From assembly GCA_035283185.1 (NCBI GenBank), contig DATEUJ010000142.1, positions 1 through 64,000 on the forward strand: a stretch of 64,000 bases of DNA, written 5' to 3'. The notes under the pieces were generated by a model, which made no database searches, was not told where the DNA came from, and worked only from the letters and a program-made list of their open reading frames with translations. Made by a program: the position numbers and the translations under genes. This DNA is from DASSFZ01 sp035283185 (lineage in GTDB: Bacteria > Chloroflexota > Anaerolineae > Fen-1058). Positions 53,797 through 62,186 of this stretch are shown piece by piece (position 1 is the first letter of the stretch; each line of letters starts with the position of its first letter).

Positions 53797-55791
53797 CTAC
53801 GGCTCGACGACGATCCTCGCCGCCATGCCGGCGCCGCCCGGCCCGCCGTGGAACAGGCAGAAGTACAGATATTCTCCAGGCGTGTCGAAAGTGAGGGCAG
53901 CTTTGTCGTTGAGGTTGAGCGTGCCGGTGTCCTGGCTGTTGTCGTCGAGCGTGGCCGTGTGCGGCGCGTTGTCGAGATTGATGAACTCGACGGTCGTGCC
54001 CGCCTTGATCGTGATCGGCGACGGGTCGAACACAAAATCCTTCATGAGCACCTGCACGACCTGCGGCTCCGGCGTCGGCGTGGCCGTCGGCGGCAGCGGC
54101 GTGGGCGTCGGCGTCGCCTGCGCGACGACGATCGGCGCGCCGCCTTCGAGCAACGGTGCATTGTAGGCCGGGCTGGCCGCGAACTGCGCGTGCTGGTACG
54201 ATGTGAAAATCGTCCCCTCGCCGGGGATCGGCTCGACCTGGCCGTCGCCGTCGGCGTCGACGCCCTCGAGCAGCGCGTCGGCCAGCGGCTGCATCTCCTC
54301 GAACAGCGCGCGCGCCGCGTCGATGTCTTGCACCTGGACGAGTTCAAGCGCCTTCGCGTTCAACTGCTCGGCCCACGTGAGCGCATTCATCGCGGCGATC
54401 CGCGTATGCTCGGCGTGCACCTTAACTTCCTCGGTCGCGTCAGGCGCCTCGACCGCCGTCTGCGCGTGGACGGCGACGGCTTCGATGTAGCCAAAGCCCA
54501 GGCTGGTAGACAAAAGGCCGTAAGTATCGCCGGGGTTGAGCGCGCGGCCATCGCCGTCGACGTCGCCGAAGTTCGCGCCGTGCAGTCCCTGAATCGCGTT
54601 GATCAGGTGCTCTGCGTGGCGGCGCACGCCGACCAGGTCCTGCGGGCCGAGCGCCAGGTCGGTCAACTGCACGTGGCTGCGCACCACTTCGGCCTGCATG
54701 CGCAGGCCCGGCAGGTAGCCGACCCTGCCCGGCGCGTCGCTCGCGCTCACCAATAGCGCGCGCAGCGCGGGCTGCGGCCCTTCGGGGATCGCCGCCGAGA
54801 ACCTGATATCCGCCGACGGCTGGCTGTCGGCGTCGCCGAGGGGCTCCAGCGTCATAATGAATTCGTCATAGAGGGCGAACAGGTTCTCGCCGATCGGCGA
54901 TGTGAACGAATTGCTGGCGCGGCTATCCAGGCCGACGTCCAGCAAGCCCACGCTCAGCCGGAACTCGCCCTGGTTCCCGATCAGCCAGCCGGCGTACACC
55001 AGGCCGGGCGGCGCAGGCGGCACGTTGATCAAGTCGATGTCGATCCGGTCGCTGAAAGCTTTGTCGTCGGAGATCGCCGCAATGCCGAAGACCTCACTCG
55101 GGGTTGGAACGGGCGTCGGCGGTGGCCGGGTCGGCTCAGGCGTGGCGCTCGGCGGCAGCGGCGTGGGTGTGTCGGCCACGGCCACCGGCGCAGGCGCGCC
55201 CGACGGCGCGAGGTACTTCAGGGTGAAAATCCCAAGCCCACCCACGGCGAGGAGCAGCCACACGACGATCGTGATTTGCATGAGCCGCTTGAAATTCTTG
55301 ACCTTGATCCAGGACGGCAGCGCGCGCTCGAACACCATGCGAAAGACCAGATACGCGCCGGACAGCGCGGCAAGCATGCCGACGATGCCATGGCCGATCT
55401 CTAGCAGGATCAGCGGATTTGTCCCCGCCTGCGGATTTGCCGTCACTTCCGGCCCGAAGAAAGCCACCGCCATGACGAAGAGAATCATGAGCCAGTTGAC
55501 CATGACGACCGTCGTCTGGACACGGCGGTGGCGGCGGAAGTCCTTGACCCGCGCGAAGCGCCAGCCGAACAGCAGCGCGACGATCATCACGACCTGTGCG
55601 GCGGCATTCAACAGCGCGCCCAGCGGTACGGGCTTGGGCAGGCCGGAGACGACGACGGTTGCCTTCAGTTGGGAGTTGCTGAGCAATTGGAACAACACGA
55701 ACGCGGCGACGAGCCACAGGATGATGCCCGCCCACCCCAGTGGGCTGATCAGCGGCCTCGGCTTCTTCGGCTTCGGCGTAGACGCCTGCAT
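53797..55791 (-). CDS. Membrane protein with DUF420-like N-terminus and C-terminal cupredoxin domain
   Basis: The 664-aa product has six or so N-terminal helices (about 15-200) resembling DUF420: LLNAAAQVVMIVALLFGWRF, MVNWLMILFVMAVAFF, EIGHGIVGMLAALSGAYLVF. A Pro/Thr linker follows, then an extracellular domain (about 235-545) with His-rich helices (RRHAEHLINAIQGLHG, KVHAEHTRIAAM) and two Ca-binding-like loops (DVDGDGRALNPGD, GVDADGDGQVEP). A second Thr-Pro linker leads to a cupredoxin domain (about 575-664): NLDNAPHTATLD (His) and YLYFCLFHGGPGGAGM (Cys, His, Met), giving a type 1 copper site. It probably carries electrons outside the membrane. The longer frame to 56274 is shadow; ATG 55791 has GGGAGGGG. 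Confidence 0.82.
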   Translation of the reverse strand: MQASTPKPKKPRPLISPLGWAGIILWLVAAFVLFQLLSNSQLKATVVVSGLPKPVPLGALLNAAAQVVMIVALLFGWRFARVKDFRRHRRVQTTVVMVNWLMILFVMAVAFFGPEVTANPQAGTNPLILLEIGHGIVGMLAALSGAYLVFRMVFERALPSWIKVKNFKRLMQITIVVWLLLAVGGLGIFTLKYLAPSGAPAPVAVADTPTPLPPSATPEPTRPPPTPVPTPSEVFGIAAISDDKAFSDRIDIDLINVPPAPPGLVYAGWLIGNQGEFRLSVGLLDVGLDSRASNSFTSPIGENLFALYDEFIMTLEPLGDADSQPSADIRFSAAIPEGPQPALRALLVSASDAPGRVGYLPGLRMQAEVVRSHVQLTDLALGPQDLVGVRRHAEHLINAIQGLHGANFGDVDGDGRALNPGDTYGLLSTSLGFGYIEAVAVHAQTAVEAPDATEEVKVHAEHTRIAAMNALTWAEQLNAKALELVQVQDIDAARALFEEMQPLADALLEGVDADGDGQVEPIPGEGTIFTSYQHAQFAASPAYNAPLLEGGAPIVVAQATPTPTPLPPTATPTPEPQVVQVLMKDFVFDPSPITIKAGTTVEFINLDNAPHTATLDDNSQDTGTLNLNDKAALTFDTPGEYLYFCLFHGGPGGAGMAARIVVEP

Positions 55792-55901
55792 GGTTCCCCT
55801 CCCGGTTGGCTTATGTGCCCCCGGCGGTGGCCGGCCGGCGGGAGCGTGGTTCGTGCGGCGGATGTCGAACTGTACTCCGAAACGGCGGCCGGCACAAATC
55901 A

Positions 55902-56771
55902 TCACATAGCCGGCATCTCCGGCCATTCGGTCAAGGCGCGCAACATGCGCGTGCCGTGCCAGAAAAGCAGGCTCCCATCGATCAGCCGCACGCAATCGGG
56001 CGGCAGGCCGAGCGCGCGGGCGACGTCGCCGGCGTCGGTCTGTGTGAACCGATACGGCTCGTCGGGCAGCAGCACGAGACTGGGCCTGCGCGCATCCACT
56101 TCCTCCAGAGTCACACGCGGATAGCGGATGTCGCGACCTTCGGCGGACTTCGCTTCGCCGTGGCCGAGATCGGCCGCCAGCGGATAGCGCCGATCCCGAT
56201 CGGCGAACACGTTGTACAGCCCGTGCGCCGCCAGCACGTCGTGCGCGTACGTATCCGCATTGAGCGTCATCCACGGGTCGCGCCAGATGGGGACGAATAC
56301 CAGCACAAACGGCCGCACGTGAGAACGCCGATTACGCGCCGCTCTCTTGATCGACGCGATCATCTCGCGCGCGGCTTCACCCACGCCCAGCAGTGCGGCG
56401 ATGTTTTCCAGGTCGGTCACGGCCTGCGCAATGGCGCGCGGAAAGGTGAGGAACACCGGAACGCCGCTCGCCTCGAGTGCGGCGACATCTGACCCGCGAT
56501 TCTCTTCCTGATTGGCAAAGACCAGATCGGGTTGCAGCGCGCGAGCGAGGTCGAGGTTGGGGTTTTTCGTGCCGCCGACGGATGGAATGCGCGAAGCTTC
56601 AGCGGGACGAACGCAGTAGTCAGTTCGCGCGACGAGACGCTCGGCGCATCCGAAGTCGAACAACGTCTCGGTGATCGACGGCACAAGCGAGACGATCCGC
56701 CGGGGAGGAGAAGGCAGACTGAATACACGACCACGAACGTCCCGGACCTGGTCGCCAGCTTCATCCTTCAT
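55902..56771 (-). CDS. BtuF-like helical-backbone metal/cobalamin-binding protein
   Basis: The 289-aa protein resembles ABC-transporter vitamin B12/iron-chelate binding proteins: RRIVSLVPSITETLFDFGCAERLVART, PNLDLARALQPDLVFANQEEN, and later YPRVTLEEVDARRPSLVLLPDEPY. It lacks a signal peptide and lipobox, so it is either cytoplasmic or has a mis-set start. The first four codons (MKDE) come from a GGATGAA repeat that also precedes the cupin at 36518. No permease or ATPase gene adjoins. It may act as an intracellular carrier rather than an importer subunit. Confidence 0.78.
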   Translation of the reverse strand: MKDEAGDQVRDVRGRVFSLPSPPRRIVSLVPSITETLFDFGCAERLVARTDYCVRPAEASRIPSVGGTKNPNLDLARALQPDLVFANQEENRGSDVAALEASGVPVFLTFPRAIAQAVTDLENIAALLGVGEAAREMIASIKRAARNRRSHVRPFVLVFVPIWRDPWMTLNADTYAHDVLAAHGLYNVFADRDRRYPLAADLGHGEAKSAEGRDIRYPRVTLEEVDARRPSLVLLPDEPYRFTQTDAGDVARALGLPPDCVRLIDGSLLFWHGTRMLRALTEWPEMPAM

Positions 56772-56781
56772 CCCTCATCCT

Positions 56782-57465
56782 TCACCCTTCTGGGCCAAAC
56801 TTCGAACCGAGCGTGACGGTAATCTGTCCCTGTCCCCAGGTGAAGACTTCGGCGTTGGGGCCTAGCGCGAGCGCCACGTCCTCCGGGATGCCCAGCCCAA
56901 GTAGCTGAGGATGCTCGCGCAGCGCGGCGTGCAGCGCATCGGCCTGGGCGGGAGCATAGTGCGGCGCGACGATCGCGTTCGGCAACCAGCCCCAGCCCCT
57001 GAGCAGGCCAACGCCCGGATCGGACGATACACCCCAGGCGGCCAGCGCGGCTGCTCCGGCGCTCATGCCGACGATGACCGCGCCGGCCGCGTACGCCGCC
57101 GTGACGGCGTCGAGCGCCTGCGTGCCGACCATCACGTCGAGCAACTGCCGCGTGTCGCCGCCGCCGAAGTACACCAGCCCGGCGTGCGTCAACCGGCGCA
57201 CGTTGGCCGGATCGTTTGCGGATGCCTGATCGTGTATGGGCACGACGTAGCCGGCGGGCGCGCCCAGGCGCGCGTAGTGCGCCAGGAACGACTCGCCGTA
57301 GTCCGGCGGGCAGCCCGCCGCCGGAACGAACGCGATCGGCGCCTCGTCCGTCATCGCCTCAATTGCGCGGCGATCGATGGCATCGGTCGTGTTCCATCGT
57401 CCACCGCCGACGAGCACCAGCCACCCATTTCCTGTTCGCCAGCGCAGAGGACCGGCCTGAGTCAT
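56782..57465 (-). CDS. Peptidase S51 family (dipeptidase E/cyanophycinase-like)
   Basis: The 227-aa product has the S51 fold: nucleophile Ser in AVIVGMSAGAAAL, FGGGDTRQLL before it and NAIVAPHYAPAQADAL near the C-terminus. S51 serine peptidases cleave aspartyl dipeptides or cyanophycin; this member matches neither subgroup clearly. The start ATG at 57465 is preferred over an upstream GTG. It ends close to the BtuF-like gene, in the same direction. Confidence 0.8.
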   Translation of the reverse strand: MTQAGPLRWRTGNGWLVLVGGGRWNTTDAIDRRAIEAMTDEAPIAFVPAAGCPPDYGESFLAHYARLGAPAGYVVPIHDQASANDPANVRRLTHAGLVYFGGGDTRQLLDVMVGTQALDAVTAAYAAGAVIVGMSAGAAALAAWGVSSDPGVGLLRGWGWLPNAIVAPHYAPAQADALHAALREHPQLLGLGIPEDVALALGPNAEVFTWGQGQITVTLGSKFGPEG

Positions 57466-57482
57466 CACCCTGCTCACGCGGG

Positions 57483-57540
57483 TTCAGTTCCTTCAGTTCC
57501 TTGTTAGACAACGGGAACTCAAGGAACTGAAGGAGTTCCA
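57483..57540. repeat. Palindrome of GGAACTgAAGGAA arms overlapping the M20 gene 3' end
   Basis: TTCCTTCAGTTCCTTG and CAAGGAACTGAAGGAG are inverted around TTAGACAACGGGAACT. The right arm encodes the last residues of the M20 protein. The arm sequence also forms the outer arms of the 11073 element. Confidence 0.75.
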
Positions 57541-58730
57541 TCCCTCTCCTGACCAGATAGATACCTGGCCGCCGACTGCGCGAGAATCGCGACGCCGAGC
57601 GGCATCACGTCCTCGTCGATGTCGAAGCGCGGGTTGTGGTGCGGCGCATTGAAGCCCCTCTCGTCGTTGCGCGAGCCGAGGAAGAAGAAGCAGCCCGGCA
57701 CGCGCTTGAGGAACTCGCTCATGTCTTCCGCGCCCATGGTGAACTGCTCGGGCGCGACGCGATCCGCGCCGAGCACGTCGCTCGCGTCGGCGCGCACGAA
57801 TTCGGCGACGCGTGCATCGTTGACCGTCGTCGACGTGATCGGCGTCAGCTCCACAGTCGCCGTCGCGCCCATCGACCGCGCGGTGTCCTCCGCCACCTCG
57901 CGTATGCGGCGCATGATCAATTCCTGTACGCCGTCGTCGAACGAGCGGTACGTGCCGATCAGCTCGGCGCTGTCGGCGATGACGTTAAAGGCGTCGCCGG
58001 CGTGGAAACTGCACACACTGACGACGGCCGTCTGGCGCGGCTCGACGTTGCGCGCGACGATCGTCTGCAGCGCATTCACGATGGCCGAGCCGGCCAGGAT
58101 CGCGTCGATCGCCTTCTCCGGCTGCGCGCCGTGCCCGCCCTTGCCCTGCACCTTGATCTTGAGGATGCCGGCCGCGGCCATGATCGGCCCCGCGCCGACG
58201 CCCGCCTGGCCGACCGGCATTTCGTTCCACACGTGCAAGCCCATCGACACCACCGCGCGCGGGCCTTCCAGCGCGCCGTCGTTGATCATCGCCAGCGCGC
58301 CGTTGCCGCCTTCCTCGGCGGGTTGGAACACGAACTTGACCGCGCCACGCAGCCGATCGCGATGCTTCGTCAGCAATTGGGCGATGCCCATGCCGATGGC
58401 GGTGTGCGCATCGTGGCCGCAGGCGTGCATCACACCCGGGTTCTGCGACACGTAGTCGGTGCGGTTCGCTTCGTGGATCGGCAGCGCGTCCATGTCGAAG
58501 CGCAGCATGACGGCCGGGCCGGGCTGCGCGCCGTCGAGCACGCCGATCACGCCGGTCTTGCCGACGCCGGTCTGCACCTCCAGGCCGAGATCGCCGAGAT
58601 GCTTCGCGACGATACCCGACGTGCGCACCTCCTGGTAGGCCAGCTCAGGATGCCGGTGGAAGTCGCGCCGCCACGCGACGAGCTGCTCTTTCATCGCGAG
58701 CGCTTCGGATTTGAAGTCGATAGATGACAT
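57519..58730 (-). CDS. M20 family amidohydrolase/carboxypeptidase
   Basis: The 403-aa metallopeptidase-like enzyme has the M20D pattern: WRRDFHRHPELAYQE near 20-34, DMDALPIHE, ACGHDAHTA near 103-111, FVFQPAEEGGNGAL (catalytic Glu) and a dimerisation domain (GKGGHGAQPEKAIDAI). The late metal-binding HHNPRFDIDED block is intact. These enzymes hydrolyse N-acyl amino acids. The start is ATG 58730 with AAAGGGGAG upstream; the frame extends to 58820. The C-terminal six residues are encoded by the palindrome at 57483. Confidence 0.9.
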   Translation of the reverse strand: MSSIDFKSEALAMKEQLVAWRRDFHRHPELAYQEVRTSGIVAKHLGDLGLEVQTGVGKTGVIGVLDGAQPGPAVMLRFDMDALPIHEANRTDYVSQNPGVMHACGHDAHTAIGMGIAQLLTKHRDRLRGAVKFVFQPAEEGGNGALAMINDGALEGPRAVVSMGLHVWNEMPVGQAGVGAGPIMAAAGILKIKVQGKGGHGAQPEKAIDAILAGSAIVNALQTIVARNVEPRQTAVVSVCSFHAGDAFNVIADSAELIGTYRSFDDGVQELIMRRIREVAEDTARSMGATATVELTPITSTTVNDARVAEFVRADASDVLGADRVAPEQFTMGAEDMSEFLKRVPGCFFFLGSRNDERGFNAPHHNPRFDIDEDVMPLGVAILAQSAARYLSGQERDGTPSVP

Positions 58731-58742
58731 GGCTCCCCTTTC

Positions 58743-58839
58743 AGACTTCGGAAGTCTTCTGGCCCATTCTCGCCGGCAGTGATACCCGGCATCCGAGTCA
58801 TTGCGCAGGCGAGATGGCAATTTGAGACTTCCGAAGTCT
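58743..58839. repeat. Two AGACTTCnGAAGTCT palindromes
   Basis: AGACTTCGGAAGTCT (58743-58757) and AGACTTCCGAAGTCT (58825-58839) flank the short intergenic segment between the MBL and M20 genes. The design matches the AGACCTG family. Confidence 0.65.
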
Positions 58840-58852
58840 TGTCACTGCCTGG

Positions 58853-59608
58853 CTAAAATGTGTAGCGATCCAGATCGCGGCCGACGAAGACATCGCCGCC
58901 GAATATCTTGTTTGCGGCGAGCCGCTGGGCCTCCAGGTCGTTCACGGCCGGCGACAGATGCACGAGCACCAGGCGCTTCACACCCGCCGCGCTCGCCACC
59001 TCGGCTGCGCCTTCGGCGGTGCTGTGAGTCGGATACGCGCCAGTCGCTTCGTGCACGAGCAGATCGGCGCCCTGCGCCAGCGCGCGAATGCCGGGCGACG
59101 GCTCGCCGTCCGCCCCGTAGACCAGTGTGCCGCCGCCGTGCACGTCGCGCGCACGCACGCCGATTACCGGCACGCTGTGCTTTCCAGGCGCGGCCGTCAG
59201 CTCGAAATCGGCGCCCGTCGCGATCGGCGCGCCGATCACGAGTGGCACTGCGTGCCACTGAAGATCGGGCAGACCGTTCCACGCGCTCGTGTCCCACTGC
59301 GCGAAGGCGCGGCGGACGACGTCGATCGCCTCGGCCGGGCCGTGCACGGGCAGCGGCTCGCGCCGCCCGGCCAGCCACAGCATCTCGACCAGGAGTGGGA
59401 AGCCGGAAGTGTGATCGGGATGTGAATGCGTCAAGATCAGGCGCTCGATCGACGCCGGCGGCACGCCCAGGCGCTGCAACTGGCGCACCGGATTCGAGCC
59501 GCAGTCGATCAGAACCGTCGAGCTGGCCCCCCGCAGCGCCAGCATCGTCGGCTCGCGGCTGCCGTCGTTCAGCGCAGCGCCCGTCCCCAGCAGTAGAAGC
59601 TCGGCCAT
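58853..59608 (-). CDS. MBL-fold metallo-hydrolase (RNase Z-like)
   Basis: The 251-aa protein opens ELLLLGTGAALNDGSREPTM, then SSTVLIDCGSNPVRQ, and has the metal motif LILTHSHPDHTSG near 60. Later metal His and Asp are in GKHSVPVIGVR, LVYGADGEPSPGI, HEATGAYPTHS and LVLVHLSP. This is the RNase Z/phosphodiesterase-like branch. The substrate cannot be deduced. It stands alone between repeat elements. Confidence 0.83.
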   Translation of the reverse strand: MAELLLLGTGAALNDGSREPTMLALRGASSTVLIDCGSNPVRQLQRLGVPPASIERLILTHSHPDHTSGFPLLVEMLWLAGRREPLPVHGPAEAIDVVRRAFAQWDTSAWNGLPDLQWHAVPLVIGAPIATGADFELTAAPGKHSVPVIGVRARDVHGGGTLVYGADGEPSPGIRALAQGADLLVHEATGAYPTHSTAEGAAEVASAAGVKRLVLVHLSPAVNDLEAQRLAANKIFGGDVFVGRDLDRYTF

Positions 59609-59622
59609 GCGCTCCTCATAGG

Positions 59623-59706
59623 GATCAGTAATCAGTGACCAGTGGCCAGTGATCAGTGGCCAGTGATCAGTGATTACTGATTACTGCCAACTGATTACTG
59701 ATCAGT
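59623..59706. repeat. Tandem CAGTGATCAGTGGC-type repeats
   Basis: CAGTAATCAGTGACCAGTGG is followed by CAGTGATCAGTGGCCAGTG, GATTACTGATTACTG and CTGATTACTGATCAG. The units are short, near-palindromic and directly repeated over about 84 bp, between the PIG-L and MBL genes. Confidence 0.75.
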
Positions 59707-59708
59707 CG

Positions 59709-60410
59709 TCAGGCCAACACCAGCCGCTTGAACATCTCGACAAAGATTCCATCTCGACTGAATCTTGCGCGCATGCGCTGCTCGAGGCCATCCGGGTCCT
59801 TGATCTGGCTCTTGTGCTCGCGAAGCGCGCGCAGCTTGACATCGAAGGTGTCGGTCACGTCGATGACGGTGTCCGGCTCGGCTGCACCGGCGATGTAGAC
59901 TTCTTTCACCTGATGCGGCTCCAGACCCTCGGAGAGCAGCTCGGTGAAGTACATGCGGTTGCCCGCGCCGGGCATGATGGCGTCCAGCGCGATCTGGCCG
60001 GCGGCGCGATGGTCGGGATGGTTGATCGTGCCGAACGGGGTGATGACGCGCGTCGGGTCGCACGTTACGACGACGTCGGGCTTGAACTTACGGATCTCGC
60101 GCGCGACGCGCAGCCGCGTTTCGAGCGTCGCTACCAGCTCGCCGTCGGGATAATTCAGCCACACCAGGTCGGCCACGCCGAGGACGCGCGCCGCGTTCGT
60201 CTGTTCCTCGTGACGAATGGCGCACAATCGATCGTGCGTCATGTCCGGGTCGTCGCTGCCCTTGTCGCCGCAGGTGAGCATGCAGTAGCGGATGTGCCTG
60301 CCCTCCCGCGCCCACTTTGCGATCGTCGCGCCACAGAAGAATTCGGGATCGTCCGGGTGCGCCAGAATGACGAGAATTCTATCGAGGGTACGAGGTCGCT
60401 CGTCGGACAA
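59709..60410 (-). CDS. PIG-L family deacetylase
   Basis: The 233-aa zinc hydrolase has AHPDDPEFFCG at residues 17-27 and the second metal site in INHPDHRAAGQIAL near 130. PIG-L enzymes remove N-acetyl groups from GlcNAc-linked substrates such as LmbE- or BshB-type compounds. A short frame-independent repeat lies immediately downstream. The start ATG at 60410 has AGGGAGG upstream, about 11 bp away. Confidence 0.88.
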   Translation of the reverse strand: MSDERPRTLDRILVILAHPDDPEFFCGATIAKWAREGRHIRYCMLTCGDKGSDDPDMTHDRLCAIRHEEQTNAARVLGVADLVWLNYPDGELVATLETRLRVAREIRKFKPDVVVTCDPTRVITPFGTINHPDHRAAGQIALDAIMPGAGNRMYFTELLSEGLEPHQVKEVYIAGAAEPDTVIDVTDTFDVKLRALREHKSQIKDPDGLEQRMRARFSRDGIFVEMFKRLVLA

Positions 60411-60440
60411 AATGCCCTCCCTTTATCATCGCCAGTTCGG

Positions 60441-61106
60441 CTAACTTTCTTGCTTCTTTTCCCAGCGCCGCTTGGCTCGTCTGAAATACTCTATCCGCTC
60501 ATGGATCTTCCCAATCTCCTTCGGATAAAACTCGAGCATGACGTTGCACAACTCAATCATCCATTTCTTGCGAGAATAGCCTTCGTTGATATTGATAACA
60601 TTCGCGTTGGCTATCTGTATCTGTCCCCATCCCAGCGCTCCAATCGTCAGGCAATCCCAGGAGAGAAACTCGATCGGAACAAAATGCGCCCGTTCGGCCT
60701 TGACCTTCGTCCCTTCGATAGCGTATTTCACGAACAACACAACGAAGTAGTTTTCGTCATCCTCGTAAAATCGAGCAAGCCTCTCGACCGAGGTCAAGTT
60801 TGGCATATTGAAATGCGTTCCAAGCCTGTGCGTCTTTACATCAACGACGTAATAAAGGCCATCCCTGTCGGTAAACGCCAAATCAGCCATGGCTCGGCGA
60901 GCAAAAGCAGCCGAATACTCGGCGCACAACTTACCAAGAAGTGACTGGAATTGGTCAGAGAGGATTGTTTGAATCGCATCGCCTACTGCCCGAGTGCTTG
61001 CCGCCGTCCGCGTGGAGACAAAATCTGGCTGTGAATTCAGAAGCTTGACAATCGCTTTTTGGATCGCCTTATATCTGCCGGTGTGGAAAATCCGACTTTT
61101 GCTCAT
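60441..61106 (-). CDS. Type II restriction endonuclease (PD-(D/E)xK-like)
   Basis: The 221-aa protein is coupled to a DNA methyltransferase by an ATGA overlap, which is the main evidence for its role. A PD-(D/E)xK-like site reads MADLAFTDRDGLYYVVDVKT, with Asp75, Asp89 and Lys91. The rest is helical with many Lys and Ile, unlike the surrounding GC-rich proteins. The recognition sequence cannot be deduced. The longer frame to 61178 starts in methyltransferase-coding sequence, so ATG 61106 is taken. GC is visibly lower than in neighbouring genes. Confidence 0.8.
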   Translation of the reverse strand: MSKSRIFHTGRYKAIQKAIVKLLNSQPDFVSTRTAASTRAVGDAIQTILSDQFQSLLGKLCAEYSAAFARRAMADLAFTDRDGLYYVVDVKTHRLGTHFNMPNLTSVERLARFYEDDENYFVVLFVKYAIEGTKVKAERAHFVPIEFLSWDCLTIGALGWGQIQIANANVININEGYSRKKWMIELCNVMLEFYPKEIGKIHERIEYFRRAKRRWEKKQES

Positions 61107-62170
61107 TCGCGTTCCTTGTCGAAACCTTGACCAAAGAGCGGCAAGACACTTTGCCCGCTCCTCTTTCTTAAAGCCCACCTGCGATCCTGAAGCGAGTTTC
61201 GCTCCCAGAACACTCCTTCGGCGTAACCCTGTATGCTCTTGTCGTATTTGGCCATCGCAAGCCGTTTCTCTGCCAGACAGCAGTATGCCGGGTCAATCTC
61301 GATGCCTACATACCTTCGACTAAGTTTCTCCGCCACAACAGAGGTTGTTCCCGAACCTAGAAACGGGTCGCACACTAAGTCACCCGGTTTGGAGCTGCCT
61401 AAGATGATTTTCGCCACAAGTTTCTCCGGTTTTTGTGTTGGATGATCTGTATTCTCTGGCATCGACCAAAAGGGCACCGTCAAGTCCGTCCACACGTTTG
61501 ATGGATGTGTGAGACGATAATTTCCACTTTCGGTCTTGTCCCAATCTTTTGGGTTGCCCTCCGAATCCGTGTATGGCGCCATCACACGGCGCCTCAGCTT
61601 CACAGCATCCACGTTAAATGTGTACGTCTCTGACACGGTGCAGAACCAAATATCTTCGGAGCAGTTTTTCCAGTTCGCCTTTGCTCCCCTTCCTTTTTCG
61701 CGCTCCCATGTGATTCGGTTTCTGACGATCAGGTGTTCCTCTGCAACATGATGAATCGCCGCGGAAGATCGCCAGTCGCCGCAAATATATACCGAAGCAG
61801 TCGGCTTGAGCGTCCTTAACAGTTTAGGGAACCATGATTCAAACCAATCTCGATACTCCGCAGTCGAGCGCTCGTTGAACGCAGTGGTATTAAAGGACTT
61901 CGTCAGATTATAGGGAGGATCGATAAACAGTAGATCGACAAAGGAAGCAGGCAACCAATCGAGAACCTCAAACAGGTCCTGGTTGATCGTCTTGTTTTCC
62001 AAATCTGGTGCACTGGTCGGTCCAGAGAGTTTGAGCAGTTTCTTCTGGTAGAAAGTGACCTCATCGGTCGAAAGGGTAATTGTTCTGTTTCTTGGCGCTC
62101 GTGCCTTCTCGGTTAGTTCGCGCATTGCCAACCACCCTTCGCACAGCTTGCGATTACAACGAAACACCAT
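61103..62170 (-). CDS. Type II DNA methyltransferase, beta class (N4-C or N6-A)
   Basis: The 355-aa enzyme has FIDPPYNLTKSF (motif IV, residues 82-93) ahead of the SAM motif VCDPFLGSGTTS (near 265). This order marks the beta class. Other blocks are DHPTQKPEKLVAKII, preceding the SAM motif, and RYVGIEIDPAYC after it. It methylates DNA to protect it from the adjacent endonuclease. A second ATG at 62125 (MRELTEKAR) has a better ribosome site (AAGGGTGG) and may be the true start. The coding sequence is markedly AT-richer than its surroundings. Confidence 0.88.
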   Translation of the reverse strand: MVFRCNRKLCEGWLAMRELTEKARAPRNRTITLSTDEVTFYQKKLLKLSGPTSAPDLENKTINQDLFEVLDWLPASFVDLLFIDPPYNLTKSFNTTAFNERSTAEYRDWFESWFPKLLRTLKPTASVYICGDWRSSAAIHHVAEEHLIVRNRITWEREKGRGAKANWKNCSEDIWFCTVSETYTFNVDAVKLRRRVMAPYTDSEGNPKDWDKTESGNYRLTHPSNVWTDLTVPFWSMPENTDHPTQKPEKLVAKIILGSSKPGDLVCDPFLGSGTTSVVAEKLSRRYVGIEIDPAYCCLAEKRLAMAKYDKSIQGYAEGVFWERNSLQDRRWALRKRSGQSVLPLFGQGFDKERE

Positions 62171-62186
62171 CTCAGTGGGGCTTTTG

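Noticed and set aside
53797..56274. An 825-aa minus-strand frame starting inside the BtuF-like gene
   Set aside because: The N-terminal 161 residues are a shadow of the BtuF-like gene; the real start is ATG 55791 with a strong ribosome site.
59623..59706. CRISPR-like array
   Set aside because: The units are 12-16 bp, contiguous and variable, with no spacers, so this is a simple tandem repeat.
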